45,133 nucleotides of DNA. Source: Desulfitobacterium_A sp034927245. GTDB taxonomy: Bacteria; Bacillota; Desulfitobacteriia; Desulfitobacteriales; Desulfitobacteriaceae. The notes under the pieces were generated by a model. That model saw only the letters and a program-made list of their open reading frames with translations, had not been told where the DNA came from and searched no databases. The stretch lies in contig NZ_JAYFQK010000001.1 in NCBI RefSeq assembly GCF_034927245.1, positions 1-45,133 on the forward strand, given 5' to 3'. Position numbers and translations under genes: made by a program. Positions within the stretch are counted from its first letter, which is position 1, and every line of letters starts with the position of its first letter. Shown here in pieces: positions 7,173 to 15,120 of the stretch.

Positions 7173-7943
7173 TTAAGCTTGCGTTTTATTTTTATTGATG
7201 TTTTTTACAAAATAATGAATGATATGAGGGTTGCTTGTTTTCCGTGGTTGAATCTCAAACTGTTTTAAAGAAGATATCAGCGGGGTGAGCTTTGTATGAC
7301 CATAGTTTCGAGTATCAAAATCCGGATAACGCTTATTCAGCCTCTTGCCTACCTCACCTAAAAATGCCCATCCATCTTCATCTGAACTTTCCGTAATGAT
7401 TATTTTGATCGTTTTAATCAGTTCATCTATACTGGCCATCCCGTTTTTCGGAATATCCTGCTTTTCAATTCGGGGGCTGGAGATAGCCTGAACTGAAGTT
7501 GTAGGGCTTCCCGCTAATACTTCAAGATATTTGAATTTTTCACAGGCGGATATGAACGGCGTCGGTGTTTTTCTTTCTCCCATGCCGATGACATACATAC
7601 CGGCTTCCCGAAGGCGGGATGCCAGCTTTGTAAAATCACTGTCACTGGAAACAATACAAAATCCATCTACGTTTTTGGAATAAAGAATATCCATTGCATC
7701 AATGATGAGAGCCGAATCTGTCGCGTTTTTACCTGTGGTATAGCTGTATTGCTGAATTGGTGTAATCGAGTAATTGAGAAGCACTATCTTCCAGGCATTT
7801 AATTGGGGTTTTGTCCAATCCCCATAAATTCTTTTATATGTAGGAATTCCGTGGTTGGATACCTCATCAAGAATATATTTAATGTATTTATCCGATACAT
7901 TATCTGCGTCAATCAGTACGGCAATTTTCTTATCATTCTCCAA
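7173..7943 (-). CDS. NYN-domain (LabA/DUF88) protein with C-terminal OST-HTH/LOTUS domain
   Basis: Residues 1-150 form an NYN (PIN-like nuclease) domain with the acidic constellation intact: LIDADN (Asp12, Asp14), TDSALIID (Asp76, Asp82) and SSDSDF (Asp101, Asp103). After a Pro/Ser-rich linker, residues 170-250 match the OST-HTH/LOTUS fold (SIDELIKTI, DGWAFLGEVGKRL, FDTRNYGHTKL), an RNA-binding module. Family members are predicted metal-dependent ribonucleases or RNA-processing factors; no bacterial target is established for this architecture. At 256 residues it is the usual length. The ATG at 7943 has only weak GGAG-like sequence nearby. It is divergent from the ppx gene, and its job cannot be told from its neighbours. 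Confidence 0.85.
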   Translation of the reverse strand: MENDKKIAVLIDADNVSDKYIKYILDEVSNHGIPTYKRIYGDWTKPQLNAWKIVLLNYSITPIQQYSYTTGKNATDSALIIDAMDILYSKNVDGFCIVSSDSDFTKLASRLREAGMYVIGMGERKTPTPFISACEKFKYLEVLAGSPTTSVQAISSPRIEKQDIPKNGMASIDELIKTIKIIITESSDEDGWAFLGEVGKRLNKRYPDFDTRNYGHTKLTPLISSLKQFEIQPRKTSNPHIIHYFVKNINKNKTQA

Positions 7944-8050
7944 ATTACTACTCCTCCTTCTTTGAAAGCGCTTTATCGCAGCTTCTATTTGTGATTATAT
8001 CATAATTGTAAATTTGTAGCTTTTTCTTTGTTTTAATATTTAACATATTC

Positions 8051-8079
8051 TTGAAAGAGAAATATTTTTATGTCATACT
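8051..8079 (+). promoter_or_regulatory. Candidate promoter of ppx
   Basis: TTGAAA (8051-8056) and CATACT (8074-8079) are separated by 17 bp, about 55 bases before the start codon. Confidence 0.45.
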
Positions 8080-8135
8080 ACGGGTAAAATTAGGTCTGAT
8101 TGTGTAATATACGCGCATTATATGAGGAGTAAGAT

Positions 8136-9626
8136 ATGAAAATAATAGGAATCATTGATATGGGTTCAAACTCCATACGCCTGGTACTTGTTCAGATCAC
8201 TAAAAATTCCTATCGCATTATTGATGATGTCAAACATTCCGTTCGGCTCGGCAAGGATATTCTGCCCAATGGCAATCTTCATCCGATTCGGATGCAAAAA
8301 GCTGTGGAGACCTTGCTATTTTTCAGAAATCTCTGTGACGGTGTTAATGTCGATAAAATCGTTGTCGTGGCTACCGAAGCCGTCCGTAAAGCTGCGAATT
8401 GCAAGGAATTTCTTGACCTTGTCAAACAGACAACAGGGCTTAATGTGCGTGTACTGAAAGGATCACAAGAGGCTTTTTATGACTATTTCGGCGTTGCCAA
8501 TTCACTTGATCTCTCCGAAGCGCTTATTATGGATATCGGTGGGTCCAGCACTGAACTTATCTGGATGAAGGACAAGAAAATATGTGAGGTAACAAGCATC
8601 CCCCTGGGGTCGATTCATATCTCCGAACAACTTGAGGAAGCAAAGGGAAATGTCTATGAAAAAGAAAGAGTGGTCACTAATTTATTGATCAAGGCTTACC
8701 ATGAGATCGGGTGGCTGCCGCATAACATCCCGCTGGTTGGAATCGGTGGGAGTTTTCGAAATATCGCGAAAATCGATAAGAAGAAAAAGACTTACCCTCT
8801 TGAAGCTTCGCACAATTACTATCTGACGAGCGAACGCGTTCAAGAAATTCATAAACTAATCTTAACAACTCCTGCCCGCCGCCGCAAAGATATTAAGGGA
8901 CTTTCTCCCGATCGTGCCGATATTTTCTGGGGAGCAACCACCGCGATTAATGCCTTGATCATGTATTGCGGCATTAGCGATGTTTATGTCAGCGGTTATG
9001 GTTTGCGGGAGGGCCTCATTTTTGAGTACCTCTTGCCGGATCTTAATCCGGTTAATGACGTTCTGGACTTTTCACTGCAAAATCTTATGAATAATTTTAA
9101 CTTGAATCAAAAGCATGCCTACCATGTATGGGGGCTTTGCCGTTCCATGCTGGAGCAATTGAGTCCTGATCATGAAATTGATCCATCTCAAGAAAAGATC
9201 CTTAAAACAGCGGCACTTTTACACGACTGCGGTATCAATATCAGCTATTATGACCATCACTTGCATTCGTTTTATACCATTTTAAATTCACGGATCAATG
9301 GCCTCAGCCAGCGTGAATTGCTGATTGCGGCGTATGTTGCCGCTTATCACCGGAAAAGCAATTTTAAAATAAGCAATGACTACAAACCCTTGCTTCTTGA
9401 GGAAGGTCTAAAGACAATTCGTAAGCTGGGCGTTATTTTAAAATTGGCTGAAGCATTGGACCGCCGTATGAATGGCAATGTCACAAATATCGAGTGCTTA
9501 AAGGAATCTGAGGCGGTCACGCTAAGACTTCTTTCTGAATCTAATCACGATCTTGAAGCGAAAGAAGCTTCAGATTCCGCAGCGCTCTTCGCGAAGGAAT
9601 TTGGGAAAAAGCTTGCGATAATCTAA
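8136..9626 (+). CDS. ppx: Exopolyphosphatase/guanosine pentaphosphatase (Ppx/GppA) with HD-like C-terminal domain
   Basis: The 496-residue protein has the ASKHA-fold signatures of Ppx/GppA: IDMGSNSIRL (about 7-16, phosphate loop 1), ATEAVRKA, and MDIGGSSTELI (about 129-139, phosphate loop 2), then a GIGGSFRN block. The C-terminal third is HD-like, with LLHDCG near 362 followed by a His/Asp-rich YYDHHLHS stretch. The enzyme hydrolyses terminal phosphates from polyphosphate and/or converts pppGpp to ppGpp; sequence does not decide which. GAGGAG precedes the ATG. It appears monocistronic and is closed by a strong terminator. No polyphosphate kinase gene is in the window. Confidence 0.9.
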   Translation: MKIIGIIDMGSNSIRLVLVQITKNSYRIIDDVKHSVRLGKDILPNGNLHPIRMQKAVETLLFFRNLCDGVNVDKIVVVATEAVRKAANCKEFLDLVKQTTGLNVRVLKGSQEAFYDYFGVANSLDLSEALIMDIGGSSTELIWMKDKKICEVTSIPLGSIHISEQLEEAKGNVYEKERVVTNLLIKAYHEIGWLPHNIPLVGIGGSFRNIAKIDKKKKTYPLEASHNYYLTSERVQEIHKLILTTPARRRKDIKGLSPDRADIFWGATTAINALIMYCGISDVYVSGYGLREGLIFEYLLPDLNPVNDVLDFSLQNLMNNFNLNQKHAYHVWGLCRSMLEQLSPDHEIDPSQEKILKTAALLHDCGINISYYDHHLHSFYTILNSRINGLSQRELLIAAYVAAYHRKSNFKISNDYKPLLLEEGLKTIRKLGVILKLAEALDRRMNGNVTNIECLKESEAVTLRLLSESNHDLEAKEASDSAALFAKEFGKKLAII

Positions 9627-9650
9627 TTATAGCCGATACCTTTTCTATGA

Positions 9651-9695
9651 AAGGGGCGTTCCAAACGATAATTTGCGTTTGAACGCCCCTTCTTA
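9651..9695. terminator. Bidirectional terminator between ppx and the purine operon
   Basis: AAGGGGCGTTC (9651-9661) pairs with GAACGCCCCTT (9681-9691). An additional AAACG/CGTTT inner stem is separated by a one-base bulge. T-rich sequence occurs on both sides. It lies between the 3' ends of ppx and xdhC. Confidence 0.85.
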
Positions 9696-9720
9696 ATTTC
9701 GCGATCCTAATAAAAATATT

Positions 9721-10185
9721 CTATGAGTCAGCAGCTTTCCTAACGGCATCAACAATTTTTTGATAGCCAGTACAGCGGCAGAGGTTACCGGATAGGCCGC
9801 GGCGGATCTCTTCCTCCGTAGGCTGCGGAATCCTATCTAGCAGGGCCTTAGTAGCTAAAACCATGCCCGGTGTGCAATAGCCGCACTGGACAGCCCCTAC
9901 ATTGATAAAGGCTTGTTGAATCGGATGAAGGTGTTCTTCTGTACCGACTCCTTCTATCGTTATGACATCTTTACCGTCTGCCTGAATCGCAAGAACCAAA
10001 CAGGAATTAACAAGCTCACCGTCAAGAAGTACACTGCAAGCCCCGCAGTCGCCTTCACCGCAGCCCTCTTTCGTTCCGGTTAATCCCATAACTTCGCGCA
10101 GCAGGTACAAAAGCGTTTTATCTTCCTCAACATTGATGGAGGCTAATTTACCGTTAATAGTTAATTTAATCGTTCTTTCAGACAT
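9721..10185 (-). CDS. xdhC: Xanthine dehydrogenase [2Fe-2S] subunit
   Basis: The 154-residue protein is the two-cluster iron-sulfur subunit of a molybdenum hydroxylase. A plant-ferredoxin-type cluster is bound by Cys42, Cys47, Cys50 and Cys62 (CGEGDCGAC ... C). The second is bound in a four-helix domain by Cys101, Cys104, Cys136 and Cys138 (QCGYC ... LCRC). It passes electrons from the Mo site to FAD. The frame is open to 10221, but the start is the ATG at 10185: it overlaps the TGA of the FAD-subunit gene by eight bases, has AAAGGA upstream, and family homology begins there. The symbol follows E. coli usage; in Bacillus the equivalent is pucE, and it must not be confused with the XdhC/CoxI maturation factor at 23998-25092. 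It is the last gene of the operon. Confidence 0.92.
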   Translation of the reverse strand: MSERTIKLTINGKLASINVEEDKTLLYLLREVMGLTGTKEGCGEGDCGACSVLLDGELVNSCLVLAIQADGKDVITIEGVGTEEHLHPIQQAFINVGAVQCGYCTPGMVLATKALLDRIPQPTEEEIRRGLSGNLCRCTGYQKIVDAVRKAADS

Positions 10186-11083
10186 AAGCGTCGTCCTTTC
10201 TCCCCTTTTGTTTCTCTTCATTAGCCAGAGAAAGTCTTTGCAGTGCGTCCTGAAGCATGATTTGGGCTAGATAACGCCTGTATTCAGCTGTAGCCCGAAG
10301 ATCAGAAATTGGTGATATTGCTTTTTGAACGTACCGGCTGGCAGCTTCTATTGTCCGGATATCCAGCTTATGACCAACAAGAAAGGATTCTGATTCTTTG
10401 GCCCGAACCGGCGTAGATGCGACTGAGCCCAGGGATATCCGTGCATTTAAGCAGACATTTTGCCTATCTAATTCGATATTTACAGCCAGATTTACCATGG
10501 AAATTGCTAAGGCCTTGCGCAAGCCCGACTTTAAAAAGAGCGATTGCCGGCAGATATTCAGCGGAAGGCTCACCCTGGAAATCAGTTCATTGGGCTGAAG
10601 CGCTGTTTGCCCTACTCCCTTAAAAAACTCGGTAATCGGGAGCTGACGTTCTTGGAGTTGGCCGGTCGATGAGCGGCTCACGAGGGTTAAGACTGCATCA
10701 TAGACCATCAACGGAGGGGCACAGTCCGCGGCCGGTGAAGCACTTTGTAAATTGCCGGCCAATGTTCCCCGATTTCGAATTTGCGGGCTTCCTACCGACG
10801 CGGCGGCCAGATTTAAAGCAGGGCAATATTTTAAGAGGACGGGATGTGCCTCCATTTCAGTATGGGTGACGAGGGCTCCGATTTCCAAGACTTCTCCCTT
10901 AACTTCGATCATCTTCCATTCATTAAGCTTTGACAGATCAACAAGCCCTGACGGAGCAGCTTTTCCTTGGTGAAGGTCAACTAAGATATTCGTTCCCCCG
11001 GCGATCGGCCGATAATTCCCATTTAGACTTAATAATTCAAGGGCCTGAGCGGGGGTCTGCGGTGAAAAGGTTTTAAAACTCAT
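10178..11083 (-). CDS. xdhB: Xanthine dehydrogenase FAD-binding subunit
   Basis: The 301-residue protein matches the CoxM/PucC/XdhB family. It has PIAGGTN (about 26-32) and IRNRGTLAGNLQSASPAADCAPPL-type FAD-contacting loops (RGTLAGN about 105-111), followed by the C-terminal CO-dehydrogenase flavoprotein domain. It takes electrons from the [2Fe-2S] subunit and reduces NAD+ or another acceptor. The start ATG at 11083 has a weak GGGTGA site and lies 12 bases past the stop of the small membrane-protein gene. Its stop overlaps the start of the [2Fe-2S] subunit gene, implying coupled translation. The Mo subunit gene lies 5 kb upstream in the same operon, on the other side of the transporter genes. 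Confidence 0.92.
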   Translation of the reverse strand: MSFKTFSPQTPAQALELLSLNGNYRPIAGGTNILVDLHQGKAAPSGLVDLSKLNEWKMIEVKGEVLEIGALVTHTEMEAHPVLLKYCPALNLAAASVGSPQIRNRGTLAGNLQSASPAADCAPPLMVYDAVLTLVSRSSTGQLQERQLPITEFFKGVGQTALQPNELISRVSLPLNICRQSLFLKSGLRKALAISMVNLAVNIELDRQNVCLNARISLGSVASTPVRAKESESFLVGHKLDIRTIEAASRYVQKAISPISDLRATAEYRRYLAQIMLQDALQRLSLANEEKQKGRKDDAYV

Positions 11084-11095
11084 TCTAAGATCACC

Positions 11096-11545
11096 CTATA
11101 ATTTTTTAAATTTTTCGATATAGCTTCCATCGGCAACGTCACGAAAAGCGTCAATATAGTACTTTCCTTCTACATAAGCCAGTTTTACTTTCATTTTTTC
11201 CCCCGGTAACCGCGAAGCAACGGTAAAAATGGCTTCACCGGACTTTTGACCTTTCGCTAAATCCACTTCATCCAAGTAAATATAAAGCGGCGTGAGATAC
11301 GGATAGGAACGTTCATGGGCAAAGTTCTGAACAAATTCTTCGCGGCTCAACTGATTTTGTATTTCCGGCAGAAGATAATCATAGAGGTCTGCCGGATTAT
11401 TGTCGTTGACGGCTTTAGCAAATCGATTGGCTTGCGCTGCAGCCTGCGCTTTACCCGGAGAATTCCAACTCACAGTACCGATGAGAAGTAATACTCCGAT
11501 CATTATGACCCCGGCAATCCGAAGTCCTCCTTTTAAGCTCCTCAT
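11096..11545 (-). CDS. Small membrane-anchored or secreted protein of unknown function
   Basis: I do not recognise this 149-residue protein. It has a basic start, one hydrophobic segment (about 9-27, GVIMIGVLLLIGTV) that could be a signal peptide or anchor, then an Ala-rich stretch and a soluble domain of about 115 residues. The pattern of the soluble part (AKAVNDNNPADLYDYLLP, LSREEF, then beta-strand-like segments ending in GKYYIDAF) resembles NTF2-like/DUF4878-type extracytoplasmic domains; that is a fold guess, not a family match. GAGGGGG precedes the ATG. It is embedded, with gaps of 12-17 bases, between the second permease gene and the XDH FAD gene, so it is co-transcribed with purine transport and oxidation genes. 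Confidence 0.75.
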   Translation of the reverse strand: MRSLKGGLRIAGVIMIGVLLLIGTVSWNSPGKAQAAAQANRFAKAVNDNNPADLYDYLLPEIQNQLSREEFVQNFAHERSYPYLTPLYIYLDEVDLAKGQKSGEAIFTVASRLPGEKMKVKLAYVEGKYYIDAFRDVADGSYIEKFKKL

Positions 11546-11562
11546 TATATCCCCCTCATTGA

Positions 11563-12507
11563 TCAGCGTTCCGAACGCGAGTATGGCAACGTATAGGCTG
11601 CCGGGAATTCTGCTTTTTTAGAAACACTGAGTAAGACCAAGATGGTTAGAACATAGGGCAGCGCAAGCAGAAATTGATGCGGAATGGGTACGCCGATAGC
11701 TTGAAGTCTTAACTGCAAGGCATTAGCCCCTCCAAAAAGGAGTGAGGCACCTAAAGCACGGTACGGATTCCAACGGGCAAAGATGACAACCGCTACGGCG
11801 ATAAACCCTCGGCCTGAGACCATACCGTCAATGAAGGAATTCATATAGCCAATCGAAAGAAAAGCCCCTCCTAAGCCGGCAAAGGCTCCGCCGATCATCA
11901 CACAGAGATAGCGGATCACACCTACATTAATACCCTTTGAATCCGCAGCTCGCGGATTCTCCCCTACAGCGCGCACTTTGAGCCCGAATGTCGTTTTTTC
12001 GAGTACAAAAGCGGTCACAATGACGAAAAGCAGCGTTATGTAGACTAAAATATTGTGATTAAAGAAGATCGGTCCAATGATTGGGATATTCGTTAGGACT
12101 GGAATTTCCAGCGGATCAAAGGCATTAACCTGAGGTGGAAGCTTCTGAATTCCAAACATTACACGATACAAGAATGCTGACAAACCAGTGCCTAAGATGG
12201 TAATCGCTGTACCGGCAATGACCTGATTGGCCTTCACCGTTATACTTAGAAAGCCCATAAGGAGAGAAAAAGTGATCCCTGTGACGACTGCTGCCAAAAG
12301 TCCGAACCACAAATTCTGAGTAAAATAAGTCCCTGCAAAACCTGCAAGAGCACCCATTAACATTATTCCCTCCAGGCCCAGATTAAGAATTCCGGAACGC
12401 TGGGTAAATATTTCTCCGAGAGCAGGCAAGAGGATAGGAACACTCATTCTAATTGAGCCCGCGAGCAGACTGACGAAGAACCCCATGGTTAAAATGTCGG
12501 TTTGCAA
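11563..12507 (-). CDS. BMP-type nucleoside/purine ABC transporter permease 2 (NupQ-like)
   Basis: The 314-residue integral membrane protein of the BPD_transp_2 (RbsC/NupQ-like) class has eight to ten hydrophobic segments. It contains the diagnostic LPALGEIFTQRSGILNLGLEG start region and the cytoplasmic RAVGENPRAADSKGI loop that contacts the ATPase. It forms a channel with the other permease. The start is a TTG at 12507 with GGAGGG six bases upstream, which makes it overlap the preceding permease gene by 59 bases; the next in-frame ATG, at residue 8, has no better site. Homologues import nucleosides (B. subtilis NupNOPQ, guanosine). The operon context suggests purine nucleosides or bases as substrates. 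Confidence 0.9.
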   Translation of the reverse strand: MQTDILTMGFFVSLLAGSIRMSVPILLPALGEIFTQRSGILNLGLEGIMLMGALAGFAGTYFTQNLWFGLLAAVVTGITFSLLMGFLSITVKANQVIAGTAITILGTGLSAFLYRVMFGIQKLPPQVNAFDPLEIPVLTNIPIIGPIFFNHNILVYITLLFVIVTAFVLEKTTFGLKVRAVGENPRAADSKGINVGVIRYLCVMIGGAFAGLGGAFLSIGYMNSFIDGMVSGRGFIAVAVVIFARWNPYRALGASLLFGGANALQLRLQAIGVPIPHQFLLALPYVLTILVLLSVSKKAEFPAAYTLPYSRSER

Positions 12508-13543
12508 CTTTATCCCTCCATTGGGTGTAAACCACCCGGCTAATTACGAAGACAATGACTAAGCCCTGGATTACAGTTATCAAGGAAAAAGGAATTCCCT
12601 CCATGAGCTGCATCGTATTTCCGCCTACCATTAGAGCGGCAAAAAAGAATGAGGCAATGGCAATACCGAAGGGGTTTAAATTCCCGAGTAAAGCAATAAC
12701 AACAGCGAGGTTGCCGTAACCTGAAGAAATGTCATCTAACAGGCGGTATTGAACCCCCATTACTTCTGTCCAGCCGGCTATCCCTGCCAGTCCTCCGGAA
12801 ATGATCATTGTCAGAACAACCATTTTGGAAACGTTGATGCCGCTGTATTTAGCAACTTCCTCACTCTGACCGACTAACTCGATCCGCAAACCAAGGGTTG
12901 ACCGCCAGAAGAAATAACCAAGAATGATGATGATTGCAGCGATAATCGCACCTGCATGAAGGCGTGTACCTTGGAATAGAATCGGTAAATGAAAGAGTTT
13001 ATTGATGAGCGGGGTTTGCGGAAAACCATGGCCATCCGGATCAATCATCGGATAACGGATCAGCCAGCTTAACAAATAGGTCGCGATATAGTTTAGCATT
13101 AAGGTTGTGATTACTTCATTAGCATTGAATTTTGCCTTTAACCAGCCTGCCAGTCCTCCCCAAAGTGCACCGCCGATAAAGGCAGATAAGAATGAGACCG
13201 GCCATAAGACAGCTGCGGGTAATTCAAGGTTCAAGGCAACAAAGGCTGCAAAAATAGCGCCTATTGTAAACTGACCATCTCCCCCAATATTCCAAAGCTG
13301 GCTTTTAAAGGCGATCGAAATTCCGAGTGCCATGACCATTAGAGGCGTCGCTTTAACCATTACCTCGGCTATCCGGCTCGGTGAGCCAAAAGCACTCAAA
13401 AGCAGCGTATGAAAGGCTTCTGTCGGATTATGTTCTGAGGCGAGAAGAAGCAAAGCACTCACGCCAAAGGCAAGTGCTACGGTTATAACAGCCGGCAGGG
13501 CGCTGTTTAAAAAGTCCTTAATTATCGTTTTCATCTTCAACAT
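12449..13543 (-). CDS. BMP-type nucleoside/purine ABC transporter permease 1 (NupP-like)
   Basis: The 364-residue permease has about nine membrane segments. It includes SQLWNIGGDGQFTIGAIFA near residues 83-101 and the EEVAKYSGINVSKM cytoplasmic loop typical of the NupP/YufP family. It is the partner of the shorter NupQ-like permease. Its ATG at 13543 overlaps the TGA of the ATPase gene by seven bases (ATGTTGA), so translation is probably coupled. The 3' end overlaps the next gene by 59 bases. The overlaps on both sides show the transporter genes are expressed together. The longer N-terminal region relative to NupQ is normal for this subunit. Confidence 0.9.
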   Translation of the reverse strand: MLKMKTIIKDFLNSALPAVITVALAFGVSALLLLASEHNPTEAFHTLLLSAFGSPSRIAEVMVKATPLMVMALGISIAFKSQLWNIGGDGQFTIGAIFAAFVALNLELPAAVLWPVSFLSAFIGGALWGGLAGWLKAKFNANEVITTLMLNYIATYLLSWLIRYPMIDPDGHGFPQTPLINKLFHLPILFQGTRLHAGAIIAAIIIILGYFFWRSTLGLRIELVGQSEEVAKYSGINVSKMVVLTMIISGGLAGIAGWTEVMGVQYRLLDDISSGYGNLAVVIALLGNLNPFGIAIASFFFAALMVGGNTMQLMEGIPFSLITVIQGLVIVFVISRVVYTQWRDKVANRHFNHGVLRQSARGLN

Positions 13544-15063
13544 GCTTCTCCCCCTTCACGCCTGACCCCGGCCATGAGTAAACCAATCTCATCAACACCG
13601 GCATTTTTTCCGAGAATGCCAATAATTTCTCCGTCGTACATGACGGCAATTCGATCCGAAAGCTGTAAAATCTCTTCGAGATCTGCAGAAATCAGCAGCA
13701 AACCTGCTCCCTTGGCAGTTTCCTCAAGGAGCTTTTGGCGAACATACTCTGTCGCTCCAATGTCTAAACCTCGAGTCGGTTGATTCGCAATAATAACCTC
13801 TGGTTTTGAACTTAATTCACGTGCCAAAATAACTTTTTGCTGATTACCTCCGGAAAGCTCCTTGACTTTCGTGTTGATGGAATTCGCTTTGATATCGTAC
13901 TCCTCCATAAGTCGTTTCGCATTTTCACGGATGGCCTTGAACTTTAGCAATCCTCGGCTGGCGAAATGAGCATGGTGAAAATTCTTTATGATCAAATTCT
14001 TGCTGATACTCATATTCATGGCTAAGCCTGTTTTGTGACGGTCTTCAGGAATATGCACGATTCCCGCATTGATGAATGCTTTCGGTGGCGCTTGGCTTAA
14101 ATCTTGGCCCTTGAGCAGAACCTCTCCTGAGGTAGATGCCCTTAGTCCTGTCAAAACCTCGCAAAGCTCTCTTTGACCATTGCCATCAACTCCGGCTATT
14201 CCTAATACTTCGCCGGCCTTTAGGAAAAAGCTTACATTCTTGAGAGCGGGAAGGCCTTTATCATCGTCAGCCTCTAAATGTTCGATGACCAACTTTATTT
14301 CACCAAGCCGGGATTGTTGATGATTAAAGTTAAAAAACACGTCGCGTCCGACCATCATATTGGTCAGTTCACGTTTTGTCGTTGCGGGAGTCACCTTCGT
14401 GTGACTGACAGAACGACCGTCACGCAAAACGGTTACCTCATCGACGAGGGCTAATATTTCCTCTAATTTATGGCTAATCAGAATAACGGATTTTCCGTTA
14501 TCCCGCATCATTCTCAAAATTTCAAAGAGTTCCTCGGCTTCTTTCGGCGTTAACACAGCTGTAGGTTCGTCAAGGATCAGTATTTCAGCACCCCGATAAA
14601 GGGCAGAAAGAATTTCTACACGTTGTTGTTCACCGATTGAAAGCTGTGATATCTTCGCTTTCGGATTAACATTAAGATTAAATTTTTGCGACAGAGCTAA
14701 GAGCTCTTGGGCGATACGTTCTGAATCAAGGAGCGGACCTCGCTGCGAGCGAAGACCGAGCATTACATTTTCTGCAACCGTCATAGGACGGACCAGCATA
14801 AAGTGTTGATGAACCATGCCTATCCCAAGGCTCATCGCCTTCTGGGGACTATCTATTTTTACATTTTGACCATCGATTAAAATATTTCCACTTTCCGGTT
14901 GGTAGAGTCCATAGAGACAATTCATCAGTGTCGTTTTTCCGGCACCATTTTCGCCAAGCAGTCCATGAATGGACCCCTTTTTTAATTGAAAGTTAACTTT
15001 ATCATTTGCCGCAACTTTGTTAAAAACTTTTGTAATCTCTTTCATCTCAACGGCTAAATCCAC
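13537..15063 (-). CDS. BMP-type nucleoside/purine ABC transporter ATP-binding protein (double ABC domain, NupO-like)
   Basis: The 508-residue protein has two fused ABC domains. The first has an intact Walker A (GENGAGKTT, 37-45), signature LSIGEQQR near 141 and Walker B LILDEPT. The second has a degenerate Walker A (GVDGNGQRE near 290), as usual in sugar/nucleoside importers, with signature LSGGNQQK near 408. It powers import through the two permeases. The start is the GTG at 15063, preceded by AGGGGGT. A GC-rich stem-loop sits in the short gap between it and the lipoprotein gene, and its stop overlaps the permease start. Confidence 0.93.
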   Translation of the reverse strand: MDLAVEMKEITKVFNKVAANDKVNFQLKKGSIHGLLGENGAGKTTLMNCLYGLYQPESGNILIDGQNVKIDSPQKAMSLGIGMVHQHFMLVRPMTVAENVMLGLRSQRGPLLDSERIAQELLALSQKFNLNVNPKAKISQLSIGEQQRVEILSALYRGAEILILDEPTAVLTPKEAEELFEILRMMRDNGKSVILISHKLEEILALVDEVTVLRDGRSVSHTKVTPATTKRELTNMMVGRDVFFNFNHQQSRLGEIKLVIEHLEADDDKGLPALKNVSFFLKAGEVLGIAGVDGNGQRELCEVLTGLRASTSGEVLLKGQDLSQAPPKAFINAGIVHIPEDRHKTGLAMNMSISKNLIIKNFHHAHFASRGLLKFKAIRENAKRLMEEYDIKANSINTKVKELSGGNQQKVILARELSSKPEVIIANQPTRGLDIGATEYVRQKLLEETAKGAGLLLISADLEEILQLSDRIAVMYDGEIIGILGKNAGVDEIGLLMAGVRREGGEAC

Positions 15064-15088
15064 AGTTTCTACCCCCTAAAGTAAGCGA

Positions 15089-15113
15089 GCGGGGCCTAGA
15101 GCAGGGGCCCCGC
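15089..15113 (-). other. Intercistronic GC-rich stem-loop between lipoprotein and ATPase genes
   Basis: GCGGGGCC (15089-15096) and GGCCCCGC (15106-15113) form a perfect 8-bp GC-rich stem with a 9-base loop. No T run follows in the direction of transcription, so it is not a typical terminator. Such stem-loops often protect the 3' end of the binding-protein message so that it is made in excess over the transporter core. Confidence 0.6.
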
Positions 15114-15120
15114 CAAAAAG

